From contig NZ_AUMP01000001.1 in assembly GCF_000430745.1 (NCBI RefSeq), positions 520,491 through 584,490 on the forward strand: a DNA stretch of 64,000 bases, given 5' to 3'. Below the pieces are notes generated by a model, which saw nothing but the letters and a program-made list of their open reading frames with translations, was not told where the DNA came from and did not search any database. Numbering within the stretch: the stretch's first letter is position 1; each line of letters opens with the position of its first letter. The position numbers were made by a program, and so were the translations under genes. This document shows, piece after piece, positions 35,252 to 44,476 of this stretch. Source of the DNA: Fictibacillus gelatini DSM 15865. Lineage in GTDB: Bacteria > Bacillota > Bacilli > Bacillales > Fictibacillaceae.

Positions 35252-35262
35252 TGCCTTCCTTT
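35228..35262 (+). terminator. terminator overlapping the nrnB stop codon
   Basis: AAGGCATCATTC and GAATGATGCCTT form a 12-bp stem whose loop contains the stop region of nrnB, followed by CCTTTCTTT. Confidence 0.8.
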
Positions 35263-35425
35263 CTTTACGTAGCCGTAATCTGTTTGGCGAACAATGTATT
35301 CGCTGTTGAATTCCTTTGTCTTTGTCGTATGATCCTCATAAAAAAGAAACAATGTATTGTTCATTGCCGATAAAATCCAATAGAAAAGCTGTACAGTGTC
35401 CACGGACACCGTGCTGCTTTTTGCA

Positions 35426-36556
35426 TTATTTTACTTTAAACGTTTTCGTGTATTTTTTAAACAGTTCTCGTTTGCTGTCCATTCGCTGCTGAAGCGTCCA
35501 GAAAATCACCTGGTGGAAATCCTTTGACGATTCAACTAACGTCATTAAATACGTAATTTTCACATTGTCTACTTCTCCCGACAACTCAAATTGGATCGCT
35601 TTTTTGTTATTGATTTTTAAGTTTACTGGTTTCGTTGTTTTTGCATTTTTCACGGTGTTTTTCTCCATGTTGTCTTTAATCGCTTTATAATAATCGGTAA
35701 GCGTAGCACCACCGAGTGAGCTCTTTGGCTCGCTAATAACGCCCATATATTCCTCTTTTCCAATATTCGTTGCTTGAATTGAAGCATCCGGAATAAGGCC
35801 GGTTTCCTTTTTCCAATCCCCGTCTACCGCAATACTGGACTTTCCGTTATCACTTTTTAAAACGAGCGGTACGCTTGTAAAAGGCTTATCCGAATGGTTT
35901 GACTTCGTATGCATCATTGGAACATCATCCTTCAACACACGGAATGATTCGGAAACTTGCTTAAACTCATCTTTGTATTGATCGAATTTGCTTTCGGTTG
36001 TCCATGCTGCAATTTGATAGAAGTGATCTCCTTTTTCTAAATACGTCATTAAATACTTTGCTTTTACTCCATTTACTTCCCCGCTTATATCAACCTGTTT
36101 CGCAGGGAGGTCGCCAACCTTCGTATCACTCGCAGTTCCAACAACTAAATTTTTTGCTGTAGCTCCTATGTTCTGCTTGATCGTATTAGCAAAGTCATCT
36201 AATTTTGAATTTTCACTGAAATCCTTTTTATTATACGGAATAACCATAATGTATTTTTCATCTGAACGTTTGGACGCGCTAAGAACAGCTAATGGATTTA
36301 GCTCTTTATCCTGTACCCAGCCATCAGGGATTGTTAACTGTAAGCTTTCATTATCGTTTTTTAAAGCAGTACCTTTAATTTCCGTCTCTTTTGTTTCTTT
36401 TGAAGTATCATCTTTTTTCGATTGCTCTTCTTTTTTTGGTGATGCATCCTTTCCAGCGGACTCTTTGTCGGAGCTGCACCCGCTCAAAATCGCCCCTGTT
36501 AGCATACAAGCGGCAAGTAACATGGAAATCTTTTTGTAGTTTACTAAATTCCCCAT
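35426..36556 (-). CDS. lipoprotein with two tandem PsbP-like repeats
   Basis: Protein of 376 residues with lipobox ILSGC (Cys about residue 27), a low-complexity Lys/Glu/Asp/Ser linker to residue 60, and two similar halves of about 150 residues. The halves are shown by paired motifs: (Q)LTIPDGWVQDKEL against (I)AVDGDWKKETGL, VDISGEVNGVKAKYLMTYLEKGDHFYQIAAWTT against FELSGEVDNVKITYLMTLVESSKDFHQVIFWTL, each ending in a YKDEFKQV/RELFKKYTKTF helix. The halves resemble small lipoprotein domains that bind hydrophobic or membrane partners. No function is known. GGGGAG precedes ATG. Confidence 0.75.
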   Translation of the reverse strand: MGNLVNYKKISMLLAACMLTGAILSGCSSDKESAGKDASPKKEEQSKKDDTSKETKETEIKGTALKNDNESLQLTIPDGWVQDKELNPLAVLSASKRSDEKYIMVIPYNKKDFSENSKLDDFANTIKQNIGATAKNLVVGTASDTKVGDLPAKQVDISGEVNGVKAKYLMTYLEKGDHFYQIAAWTTESKFDQYKDEFKQVSESFRVLKDDVPMMHTKSNHSDKPFTSVPLVLKSDNGKSSIAVDGDWKKETGLIPDASIQATNIGKEEYMGVISEPKSSLGGATLTDYYKAIKDNMEKNTVKNAKTTKPVNLKINNKKAIQFELSGEVDNVKITYLMTLVESSKDFHQVIFWTLQQRMDSKRELFKKYTKTFKVK

Positions 36557-36865
36557 TCTTTCTCCCCATTTCTTTAAATTTCATTTTTTGAAAAAATATT
36601 TCATTTTCTATTTCCCAATTATACTTAAAGATTAACCATTCTGTTTCAATTTTTATAAAAATCATACTTTATGCCTGGTTTCATTTATTTTTATGGGTCG
36701 TAAGCACTAAAAAGAAGGTTGCGATCTGAGGAATAACGACAAATTAATAAAGTGGGATATTTTAAATTTTCACTATAAAATTAAATTTTTGTAAGTATGG
36801 AAAATCAAAGAATTGTTGGAATAGGGTATAGCGATTGATCTTTTGGATAGTATAAAGTGACCCTT
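36557..36865. other. Intergenic AT-rich stretch, no gene recognised
   Basis: This stretch upstream of the lipoprotein gene is AT-rich with no open frame of note, no clear terminator and no recognisable operator. It presumably holds the lipoprotein promoter. A gene fragment follows it at 36866. Confidence 0.4.
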
Positions 36866-36939
36866 GCGATTGAACCGGCTCTGAATAAATAGGGGGAACG
36901 GGTGCACTGCCCATCCAAAAGTGCAATAACTTTTCCATT
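36866..36939 (-). pseudogene. short decayed copy of part of the DUF2357 nuclease gene
   Basis: GCGATTGAACCGGCTCTGAATAAATAG and the following 45 bases match 37672-37740 of the DUF2357 gene (GCGATTGAACCGGCTCCGAATAAATAG onward), with about 40 of the first 46 positions the same and short indels after that. That parental region encodes MEQLLNYSSACRSLYLFGAG near the nuclease C-terminus. The frame is broken. It lies about 500 bp from the parent gene's 3' end, with fra between, so it looks like the remnant of a duplication. Confidence 0.65.
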
Positions 36940-36940
36940 T

Positions 36941-36976
36941 AAAAACGCATGACATTTTTTCGTGTCATGCGTTTTT
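36941..36976. terminator. terminator after fra (bidirectional)
   Basis: AAAAACGCATGACA and TGTCATGCGTTTTT form a perfect stem with a TTTTTTCG loop, directly beside the stop codon of the minus-strand fra gene. Confidence 0.9.
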
Positions 36977-36981
36977 ATGTG

Positions 36982-37353
36982 TCATTTCCGCCAAAATTTC
37001 GTATATTCCGCTTTATCCTTTATATTGAATTCAATGATTTTCTCAAGCAATCCGTAATTTACCGGCTCATTCCATGGAATTCGAAACAAGCCTTTAGTAG
37101 CGCTGTAGCCGGCCTGTGCAATGTCATCTGCAAATTGCGCAATGCCTGCTTCTTCGGGCGAAACGCTCAAATGATGTCTCGCCGTGGAAAAGCCGATGAT
37201 AAATGTCCCGTGATCGGAAAACATTGGCGTATTCCACTTCATTTGCGGTTCTAAATTTGGGTATTTATCTGCTACCCACGCCAAAATTTCCTCTGTTCGA
37301 CTTCTATGGTCGGGATTATCGATGCCAGCTAAATAGTTCGCAAAAACTTCCAT
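36982..37353 (-). CDS. fra: frataxin-like iron chaperone Fra (DUF1801, YdhG)
   Basis: Protein of 123 residues from ATG at 37353 (AAGGAGG six bases upstream); the frame extends 15 codons further without a ribosome binding site. DUF1801 features are [46 protein letters not shown] and the C-terminal [24 protein letters not shown]. subtilis YdhG of the same length serves as an intracellular iron chaperone for Fe-S and heme assembly. It is a single-gene unit. Confidence 0.87.
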   Translation of the reverse strand: MEVFANYLAGIDNPDHRSRTEEILAWVADKYPNLEPQMKWNTPMFSDHGTFIIGFSTARHHLSVSPEEAGIAQFADDIAQAGYSATKGLFRIPWNEPVNYGLLEKIIEFNIKDKAEYTKFWRK

Positions 37354-37439
37354 GTCTTCCTCCTTCGATAGAGTGCTATTTCCGCTAAAAATTCGCATTC
37401 TAAAGGCTTATCCCCTATATCCTTAAGCCATTCGCAATT

Positions 37440-39245
37440 TTATTCCATTAATTGGCCCGATGATGGAACGTTAAAGAGATGAAATTGATTTTTCCGTATC
37501 AACATCCCGCGAATAACGCTCCGTAAATCATCAATTGCACGCTTTTTAGACTTACCAGGGGTCAGGGGAACAAGCCGAATGTCAAAGTCATCGCTTTTAA
37601 TTGAAGCTTGATCCTCTCCATATTGATCGGGATAGGCCGCCCATACTTCATAAACAGGATTAATAGATGTAGCGATTGAACCGGCTCCGAATAAATAGAG
37701 CGAGCGGCATGCACTGCTATAATTCAACAACTGTTCCATTGACGTCAGCTTGGTTCTTGTCTTCAATAGAGAGTGATCCCAAATGTATTTCAATGGACGA
37801 TATTTAAAATCAATCATAAGACTTCCGATAAATAGACGATCTTGAAAAAGATCCAGCCTCGCATCCGGCCGATTGTTTCTCGAACTCGTGTAGATTGGAT
37901 GGCTATTGCGATCCGTTTCCCTGCCCACAAGCGGAATTTCAGTATCATAGACAAGGTTGACCCGAATTGTTTCCTTTTTAAACGAAATGATTGTACCCGG
38001 CTCTAATGTCGGAATCTGTTTCATAGCATTTGAAAAGACCCATCCATCATACGGAGTAAAATCAAGTTCCTTCAACATTTCGATCAATTGAAGGATTCCC
38101 CACAATTCGTATAGCTTTTCAGATCGTTTCCATTGCAGGCGATACGTTTTGGCCAGTGGTTCTAAACGCTCCTTTTTTAAATCACGGTATACTCTATAAA
38201 TCGCCCGATACCTTGAGTCGAGAAACATGACTTGATTAGGGGGCTCAAGCCTTGGCTCCTTCACTTCTTTATACCAGTCCGCCCTCGTCATGAATAGCAG
38301 TGAGCTGTACATTTTTTTCGTTTCTCTATAAAAACAGCTAAATTCTTCGAGTGTTCTTACTTTATCGTTCATTTCTAGACGCGTGTTTTCTTGATAAGAT
38401 GAAAAACGTTCCAGCTCCCGTCTGTCCATTTGTAGCTGGTCAAGATACTGGCCCGCTATCTCATTCCATTCTTTTAACACATTTAAAAGAAAACCAATAA
38501 TTTTTTTCACCCATCTATTTTCAGGAAGATCATAATCAAACGTTGGTGAAGGTGCCAGCAGCTTTTGATCTGATTCAAGGCGCCTCATCCGGTGCCCGAT
38601 CGTACGTTCATCGAGTTTTTTTGCCCGTTCGGCCGCCATCATTTTATACTCTTTTTTTACTCGATAGTTGGCTTTTGAATAAAGGTCATTCATGGCAGCC
38701 ATAAGAGAATGGTAATGTTTTTCGATGATTTGAATCTGGCTTAAACGGTTAGGCGAGAATAGATCATTATGATCATCCGGGAAAAAAGAGTGGCTTTTTA
38801 CAAGCTCCCTGCCTAAACCTTGTACATACCCTTCAATTTCTCGCTTCATCATTTCCCATTGGTCTTCCGTTATTTGTTTCGGGCTGACTTTCACGATGGA
38901 ATAGTAGGAAATGCCGGCTTGCACCACTTTCAACAAATACTTCCCCGGGATTAACGGAAAATAATCGTTTTTAAAAAGGACAAGCGGCTCGGGTGAGGGC
39001 GTAATAAACCGTTCGTCATCTCCTTCGCCATCATCCTGCAGTTCGATGGATTCTAGCCCTTCAAAATAAAACTTTGCCTGATCATCATTGCTGTTGAACG
39101 TCACCTTTAATTCTACATTTTCAATTATTTCAACGGGAACGAATGTATCGGGAAAATGGGCGTCCGTACAAAAATTGGTCACTTCTTGTCTTTTATACCC
39201 TTGTTCAAATATTAATGAAAATGGCACATTAGAATGTAAACCCAT
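37440..39245 (-). CDS. DUF2357 / PD-(D/E)xK nuclease, McrC-like subunit of a type IV-like restriction system
   Basis: Protein of 601 residues. The N-terminal part to about residue 290 is DUF2357 (beta-rich start, then helices such as VSPKQITEDQWEMMKREIEGYVQGLGREL). The C-terminal nuclease domain has RPDARLDLF (D461) and MIDFKYRPLKYIW (D479-x-K481), a complete PD-(D/E)xK active site as in McrC and LlaJI.R2. It overlaps the upstream McrB-like gene by 17 bp. Expected role: cleavage of modified or foreign DNA when activated by the AAA motor. No DNA methyltransferase lies nearby. Confidence 0.82.
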   Translation of the reverse strand: MGLHSNVPFSLIFEQGYKRQEVTNFCTDAHFPDTFVPVEIIENVELKVTFNSNDDQAKFYFEGLESIELQDDGEGDDERFITPSPEPLVLFKNDYFPLIPGKYLLKVVQAGISYYSIVKVSPKQITEDQWEMMKREIEGYVQGLGRELVKSHSFFPDDHNDLFSPNRLSQIQIIEKHYHSLMAAMNDLYSKANYRVKKEYKMMAAERAKKLDERTIGHRMRRLESDQKLLAPSPTFDYDLPENRWVKKIIGFLLNVLKEWNEIAGQYLDQLQMDRRELERFSSYQENTRLEMNDKVRTLEEFSCFYRETKKMYSSLLFMTRADWYKEVKEPRLEPPNQVMFLDSRYRAIYRVYRDLKKERLEPLAKTYRLQWKRSEKLYELWGILQLIEMLKELDFTPYDGWVFSNAMKQIPTLEPGTIISFKKETIRVNLVYDTEIPLVGRETDRNSHPIYTSSRNNRPDARLDLFQDRLFIGSLMIDFKYRPLKYIWDHSLLKTRTKLTSMEQLLNYSSACRSLYLFGAGSIATSINPVYEVWAAYPDQYGEDQASIKSDDFDIRLVPLTPGKSKKRAIDDLRSVIRGMLIRKNQFHLFNVPSSGQLME

Positions 39246-41187
39246 TCATTTTCAACTCTTTCGCTTTTTGGCGTAACACCTTCTTCGTCTCAGTAAAATC
39301 GGAAATATCTTCAAACCGCTTTAGAACGGATAAAAAGGAACCGCCGACGACTTCATTTGACTCAGGGTGAAGCGATCCGATTACAGGGTGAAGCAATTCT
39401 TCGCTACCTCTTATCTTTGTCAAAACGCGCTGGACCATTTGCAAATCAAAGGCTTCCCGCCTTGAAAGATAAGGACTTGGAACTAGATTTTGCAAATAAC
39501 GGTCAATTTGCCGGACAACGCGCGGACCGATGCCTAAATATCTCCCTGCTTCCTGCATTTGCAGATGCAGCTCCCATAAACATTCAGCTTCCCGTTCACT
39601 TAGCTGCAGCGTTTCTTCCTGCTTTTTAAAGGAATGAAATAGCGGATACGACATTTTACTAGTTAACGTACGAACATTCGTCCGTTCCCGTAATCGGGTG
39701 AAAGGAAGGACATGCAAGTTAATGACATTCGCCCGGTCAAGTACTTTATCGGAAAAATGATACGTTGATTCATCCATATTTACGGTCCCGACAAACATCA
39801 TATTGCTGCCGATTGGAATTTTCGCTGGATACTGATTGGCATTTTTCAGCCCGCTTTCCAGATGGTCATTGTACAGCCCGATAATCCGCCTGTCCGCATC
39901 CAGCTCTAAAACAGATAAAAATTGAGAAAAATAATGCTCTACCCGAGCCAGGTTCATTTCCTCAAAGACAACCATAAATAAATGATCCGGTTCTTTCGCC
40001 GCTCGAATGATTGCATCTACAAGCCCTGAATCGCCCGGGCGAAACAGATGATTCATAGCATCCACATACCCGATTAAGTCGGCATCATCGCCCCACGCCG
40101 GCCGCACCGGAATAATCGTAAATTGCCTGTCATTATGAATATTTAACGCCCTTGCATAGCTTGAAACGAGCCTCGTTTTTCCAATCCCGCTCATTCCTTG
40201 CAAAATGACAAGATTGGATGTTTTCATCGCCGTATGAAAATTGACGAGGTCTTTCGCCTCATAATACAATCCATTTTCTTTCGTTAATTGAATAAAATGA
40301 TCCAAAAATTTCAGTTCTTCTTGCTCGTAATCGATCGGAGACTTTCCGTCTTCCGCGATTTCGTTTGGCCGAACAACTTCCATGATGGCTGCAGCCACTT
40401 CACCTGCACTTTCAGATTGATTTCCGGATGTATGCATTGAGGCTCCTTCCCCTTTAAGCAATAAAAGAAGATCTTCATACCGGCCATCAGGTATAAACAA
40501 AATGGATTCATCGACTTCATATACATCATCCATCCAGTCATCCGGAAATGGTTTTACATAAAGGGAATCATCTGCCATAAAGCAAAATCCGCCGTAGGCA
40601 TATGAATGGCTATGGAACGTGCCAAACACCGTCAGGCTTCCGTCGTCGTCTTTCCATAAAATAATATCCGGCGTATCATTCGGCTCTGTTGAAACAAACG
40701 GGACTTTTCCGACATGCCGCTGGTTTAAAAGGCGTGTTGTAAACTCTTCAAAGGAAAGCCCATTTTTCTTCTTGCTAAAAATCGGAATCGGCATAAACCA
40801 GTCATCCTCTTTATAACGATCTGATTTTCGGATGAGCTGGATATCCCTGGCTTGATAGACTTCGTTACGTGATGCTGTAATCTTTCTTGACGGATTAAAG
40901 ACAACAAGATAATCGTTTAAAAACTGAATCAATCGTTCTTCTCTCACCGCATCCGCTTCCATACTGTTATCAATAAAGCCAAATGGCTCCAGGTCGTGGG
41001 AGAAGCAAGTAAATAACCGCTCTTTCGGCAAGTGGTCCGGTTCTTTCGAGACGACCTTCAACACCGACTGGATCACATTTTGGCTATTAATAAAAATTCC
41101 TTTGTCTCTTCCTATTTTTTGTTGCACATATTCGTTACTCGGAAGCGTTCCTATTAAATATACATCCCATGTTCTGAGGCTCGTCAT
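39229..41187 (-). CDS. McrB-like AAA+ GTPase/ATPase of the restriction operon
   Basis: Protein of 652 residues. Residues 1-300 form a target-recognition or adaptor region of no recognised family. The AAA+ core has Walker A GMSGIGKT (331-338), Walker B FMVVFEEMNLARVEHYFSQFL (from 404), and the McrB signature TVNMDESTYHFSDKVLDRAN (from 468), in which N-x-x-D is diagnostic for the McrB GTPase clade. It ends MNGFTF within the start of the nuclease gene, and its own start overlaps the coiled-coil gene stop as ATGA. It would form the hexameric motor loading the nuclease. Confidence 0.87.
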   Translation of the reverse strand: MTSLRTWDVYLIGTLPSNEYVQQKIGRDKGIFINSQNVIQSVLKVVSKEPDHLPKERLFTCFSHDLEPFGFIDNSMEADAVREERLIQFLNDYLVVFNPSRKITASRNEVYQARDIQLIRKSDRYKEDDWFMPIPIFSKKKNGLSFEEFTTRLLNQRHVGKVPFVSTEPNDTPDIILWKDDDGSLTVFGTFHSHSYAYGGFCFMADDSLYVKPFPDDWMDDVYEVDESILFIPDGRYEDLLLLLKGEGASMHTSGNQSESAGEVAAAIMEVVRPNEIAEDGKSPIDYEQEELKFLDHFIQLTKENGLYYEAKDLVNFHTAMKTSNLVILQGMSGIGKTRLVSSYARALNIHNDRQFTIIPVRPAWGDDADLIGYVDAMNHLFRPGDSGLVDAIIRAAKEPDHLFMVVFEEMNLARVEHYFSQFLSVLELDADRRIIGLYNDHLESGLKNANQYPAKIPIGSNMMFVGTVNMDESTYHFSDKVLDRANVINLHVLPFTRLRERTNVRTLTSKMSYPLFHSFKKQEETLQLSEREAECLWELHLQMQEAGRYLGIGPRVVRQIDRYLQNLVPSPYLSRREAFDLQMVQRVLTKIRGSEELLHPVIGSLHPESNEVVGGSFLSVLKRFEDISDFTETKKVLRQKAKELKMNGFTF

Positions 41188-42257
41188 CTACTCGCCTCCA
41201 ATTGATCTACATATTTTGCCAGTGCATTCATCGTTTGAAACTCCTTTAAGTGCCCCTTTTCGATTTGATTTTTAAGTTTCCGAAATCTTCCCGGGGTTAT
41301 ATCATATTTTAACAGCCATACCTCGTCGTATTCATCCCAACTCTCTTCAGACTCAAGCCACTCATCTAATTGCTCGCTTCCAATCAACGTCAATTGGTGA
41401 TTGGGATGCATGCTCCAATTTTTCGCATTTCCAATCAGTGCAATATGTTTGCTCGCTACTTGTCCATTCGCTGTCCCTGCAGCCGCTTCCTCTGTTGCCA
41501 TTTTCAATGCTTTATACTGCTCTTTTATATGATCCATTTCCAGTTTATACCCTTCAATTTGATTTTTCGCATTGGCTAGTTTTTCCTTATAACTTTTTTC
41601 GAGATGAGCAAGTTTATCAGCATATGACTCTCCTAGCTTTTTGAATTCTTCACTCTTACTCTGGACCATTTTTTGCAGTTCTTTCCGTTCTTTCTCCCAT
41701 TTCGCTTTCTCCTTTTTCCATTCATTTTCTTTTTTACTTAATTGCTGCTGAAGTTCCGCTATTTTTTTCTCTTTCTTATTTAGTTTTACTTCTTGATCTT
41801 TTATCGTCTTTTTTAATGCATGAACTTCTTCATCAGCAACCTCTTCTGGCTCATCTACTTTGATGCCATGTTCCTGTTCATTAGCTATACATTCGTAAAA
41901 TAATTTCTTACCGGCTTTTTGTTTCTTCTCATCTTCTGAAGCTAATAAAACTTTTAAAAGGCCGATTCTCTTTTCTTCAGATTCCATGAGTTTAGCCAGT
42001 TCTTCTTCTTTCATTTGCAAGTAAGCTGAACATTCTTTACACTCCTTAACATGATCTCTAATGCTTTTTTTTACTTTTTGTAGCCCCTTCGATTCTAAAA
42101 AACCTTTAATGATTTGCGGTTTCATAAACACAACATTTTTCTGTAGCGTCTTTTTCCTGAAACCCTTTAATTGAAGGTTTGTATCTTCTGCAAGATAGGC
42201 TAAGTCATTGGCATCCATATGTGCAAAAATCCATTTCCATACGGCTTTCTCATTCAA
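41184..42257 (-). CDS. coiled-coil protein, first gene of the McrB/DUF2357 operon
   Basis: Protein of 357 residues in three parts. An N-terminal helical domain (about 1-110) includes the cysteine pair VKECKECSAYL. A strongly charged coiled coil spans about 145-255 (repeated KK-EKKIAELQQQL, KEKAKWEKERKELQK). A C-terminal alpha/beta domain (about 270-357) begins KHIALIGNAKNW and includes EVWLLKYDITPGRFRKL. No known family was recognised. Overlap of its stop with the McrB start shows one transcript. Coiled-coil partners of McrBC-like systems have been described in CoCoNuT systems, so a sensor or effector-bridging role is plausible. Confidence 0.7.
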   Translation of the reverse strand: MNEKAVWKWIFAHMDANDLAYLAEDTNLQLKGFRKKTLQKNVVFMKPQIIKGFLESKGLQKVKKSIRDHVKECKECSAYLQMKEEELAKLMESEEKRIGLLKVLLASEDEKKQKAGKKLFYECIANEQEHGIKVDEPEEVADEEVHALKKTIKDQEVKLNKKEKKIAELQQQLSKKENEWKKEKAKWEKERKELQKMVQSKSEEFKKLGESYADKLAHLEKSYKEKLANAKNQIEGYKLEMDHIKEQYKALKMATEEAAAGTANGQVASKHIALIGNAKNWSMHPNHQLTLIGSEQLDEWLESEESWDEYDEVWLLKYDITPGRFRKLKNQIEKGHLKEFQTMNALAKYVDQLEASR

Positions 42258-42383
42258 CGGTCGTCTCTCTCCTTTCTCTGAAACTCTTAATTAAAACTAT
42301 AACACTGCCTATTTATTATTTCGTTAACTGTAAGGAAAAATCCCCCTGTTTTTATGAAAAATGCGAACCTCTTTTATCGGCAT

Positions 42384-42413
42384 AAAAAAACAGCCCCTCA
42401 ACGAGAGGCTGTT
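42384..42413 (-). terminator. terminator after the methyltransferase gene
   Basis: On the minus strand AACAGCC-CTC-GTTGAG-GGGCTGTT is followed by seven T residues. It lies 50 bp past the methyltransferase stop and before the promoter of the restriction operon. Confidence 0.85.
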
Positions 42414-42458
42414 CACAGTCTGCTTTAAAATGGAACTCCCTTCCACGTTACCATTCTA

Positions 42459-43226
42459 TTATTTTTTTGTCTTTATTAAAATGGCCTCCCCTTGAAAGCT
42501 GACAATATTGTCGTTTTGCTGAATTATATTCAAGCAGCGTTTAACCGATTCTGTTGATTGAATCAGGTCATTTCGCAATTGTTCTTTTTCGGCATTTGGA
42601 AGCTTCATTCGTTCACACCAGCTGTCGAATGGGAACGTTTTTTTAAACGTAAACAATGACTCGATATGAAAACCAGCCGTTTCCAGAAATTGAATCCACT
42701 CTGATTTTTTCCATGCCCGAAAATGGCTTCGGTCGCGCTTCTTCTCGACATCGTTATAAAAGCGGTCAAAACTTTCTTTTTCGGGTGCGACGTTATCAAT
42801 GAGAAGGAAAATTCCATTTGGTTTCAACACACGATGCGTTTCTTTTATAAAAGACTGCACATTCGGGAAATGGTGGGCAGCGATCCTGCATGTTACGACA
42901 TGAAACGACTCATCTGGAAATGGCAAGGATTCGGCATCTCCTTCGATAAACGTTACATTTGTATGGCCATTTGAGCGAATAAACCGTTCAGCCGCCGCCA
43001 AAATTTCAGGCGTCAGGTCTAAAGCAACTACTTCTTTCACATATGGGGCAAATGCGTTGGCGACATGCCCACCGCCTGTCGCGATATCTAATAACGACAT
43101 GTTTTTTTCAACTTCAGCAATTTCCACCATTTTCAGAAGATCGGCTCCTTTTGCATGGCCTCTACTAGTGACGTATTTTTCAGCATTGTCCCCGAATTGT
43201 TGTTGAACACTTTTCTTAATGTCCAT
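42459..43226 (-). CDS. class I SAM-dependent methyltransferase (YcgJ/UbiE-like)
   Basis: Protein of 255 residues. Motif I is LLDIATGGGHVANAF near residue 46, the acidic residue of motif II is in EVVALDLTPE, motif post-II is FIEGDAESLPFPDESFHVVTC, and a helical insertion follows. This is a small-molecule methyltransferase of the type 11 group, not a DNA methylase. ATG at 43226 is eight bases after GGAAGG; two earlier in-frame starts overlap that site. It stands alone with its own terminator, so it should not be counted as the modification partner of the neighbouring restriction-like operon. Confidence 0.85.
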   Translation of the reverse strand: MDIKKSVQQQFGDNAEKYVTSRGHAKGADLLKMVEIAEVEKNMSLLDIATGGGHVANAFAPYVKEVVALDLTPEILAAAERFIRSNGHTNVTFIEGDAESLPFPDESFHVVTCRIAAHHFPNVQSFIKETHRVLKPNGIFLLIDNVAPEKESFDRFYNDVEKKRDRSHFRAWKKSEWIQFLETAGFHIESLFTFKKTFPFDSWCERMKLPNAEKEQLRNDLIQSTESVKRCLNIIQQNDNIVSFQGEAILIKTKK

Positions 43227-43350
43227 TTCCATCACCTTCCTTTTCCTTTATCCTATTCTTAAAGTTATGATAAGAAAATTAGAACTTTATTATATAGAGT
43301 GATAAGGAATTTGAATCATATAAACACTTAACGCAATTCCAGAGCTATAC

Positions 43351-43385
43351 AAAAAAGCGCCATTTTTCGAAAATGGCGCTTTTTC
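43351..43385 (-). terminator. terminator after the PhnB-like gene
   Basis: AAAAAAGCGCCATTTT and AAAATGGCGCTTTTT with a three-base loop; A and T tracts make it active in either direction. It lies 13 bp beyond the minus-strand stop. Confidence 0.9.
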
Positions 43386-43398
43386 AACAAATGATCAG

Positions 43399-43824
43399 CT
43401 ATTTTTCTCCACGGGTCGTCACTTGCCATGTAATCCCGAACTTATCGGTTACTTGTCCATAAGACGGGCTCCAGAACGTTTCCTGAAGCGGCATAATGAC
43501 CTTGCCCCCATCTTGCAATTTATCGAATACTTCTTTTGATTTTTCCACATCATCAACCGTCAGGGCAACCGTGACTTGATCTCCAAGTTGATAAGAATGG
43601 CCGGGGAATGTATCAGAAATCATCAGATCTGAATCCCCGACTTTTAAATGCGCATGCATGACGCGGCCTTTTGCTTCTTCTGGAATCGGGAATTTAGGAT
43701 TTTCCGGCATTTCTCCGAATGTTTGGACAGCAACCACTTTTGCCTCAATCGCATCTTCGTAAAATTTCACCGCTTCTTGCCCATTTCCATTCAAAACTAA
43801 ATAAGGATTAATACCTACGACCAT
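43399..43824 (-). CDS. VOC-family (PhnB/glyoxalase-like) protein
   Basis: Protein of 141 residues opening VGINPYLVLNGNGQEAVKFYEDAIEAKVV, the PhnB-like start with two beta-alpha-beta-beta-beta modules. VMHAHLKVGDSDLMISDTFPG near 58-78 and FWSPSYGQVTDKFGITWQV near the end are typical of the group. The enzymatic activity of these proteins is generally unknown. ATG at 43824 has AAGAGGTG upstream; three earlier codons are open but unsupported. Confidence 0.85.
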   Translation of the reverse strand: MVVGINPYLVLNGNGQEAVKFYEDAIEAKVVAVQTFGEMPENPKFPIPEEAKGRVMHAHLKVGDSDLMISDTFPGHSYQLGDQVTVALTVDDVEKSKEVFDKLQDGGKVIMPLQETFWSPSYGQVTDKFGITWQVTTRGEK

Positions 43825-44037
43825 GAACAACACCTCTTTTTAATAGTTGGCTTGCCATTTCTTCCTCATTTTAGCATGCAATCATTGTAGAAATTTCTTA
43901 TTGATTGCTAGTATTATCCAATTAGGAAGCAAACCGCATAGATTATATTCACCATTTTCATCTTTTTTCCTTCTCTTATCAATGCAAATCTTTTGCTTTT
44001 TATGCTGTGCTTTCTATGTATCAAAAGCCTTTGAATC

Positions 44038-44349
44038 TTAAGTTTTTTGGGTTTGCGGTATGTCAAGGAGCCAATTGTTTTCGTCATTTGCTTCGATAAA
44101 CTCCGTAACCTCATATGTTCCATAATATTTTTCTTTAATAAAGGGATCATTCGCGAGGAAATGTTGGACGTCTTCGCTTTTATGGCAGTTAAAAATCATT
44201 AAAGCCCCATCGTTATCGGTAAAAGGGCCGCATAATTTCAATACCCCTTCCTTATAAAGTTGTTTTACATACTTTACATGCATATTCAGTAAATCGTCAG
44301 TCAGCGCTTCCTTCCTCTTGTTTTTAAGAATGACTGCAAAACTTTTCAT
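44038..44349 (-). CDS. YciI-like protein
   Basis: Protein of 103 residues with the dimeric ferredoxin-like YciI fold: KSFAVILKNKRKEA, then HVKYVKQLYKEGVLKLCGPFTDNDGALMIFNC, with the conserved His and the Gly-Pro-Phe block, and the C-terminal DPFIKEKYYGTYEVTEF. Function is unknown; related domains are dehydrochlorinase-like. GAAGGAGG is five bases before ATG at 44349. The 200 bp between it and the PhnB-like gene shows no other gene. Confidence 0.82.
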   Translation of the reverse strand: MKSFAVILKNKRKEALTDDLLNMHVKYVKQLYKEGVLKLCGPFTDNDGALMIFNCHKSEDVQHFLANDPFIKEKYYGTYEVTEFIEANDENNWLLDIPQTQKT

Positions 44350-44439
44350 CAAATCCTCCTTCAATAAGAATGTACGTTCCCTTCATTTAGTATATAACTA
44401 ACAGAATTTTATGTCAATTGCATTGCTGTCCTTTTAAAA

Positions 44440-44476
44440 AAATAGGAGAGCCGACTTTTGATTATCCCGGCTCTCC
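44440..44476 (-). terminator. terminator overlapping the end of the DedA gene
   Basis: On the minus strand GGGAGAGCCG and CGGCTCTCC pair around the stop codon and are followed by TATTTTTTT. Confidence 0.88.

Noticed and set aside
35242..35409. 55-codon minus-strand frame overlapping the nrnB terminator, starting GTG
   Set aside because: No ribosome binding site, overlap with the nrnB stop and terminator, and no recognisable family; coding-like composition alone is not enough.
42459..43226. Methyltransferase as modification partner of the restriction-like operon
   Set aside because: Motifs are of the small-molecule type 11 group, and its own terminator separates it from the operon.
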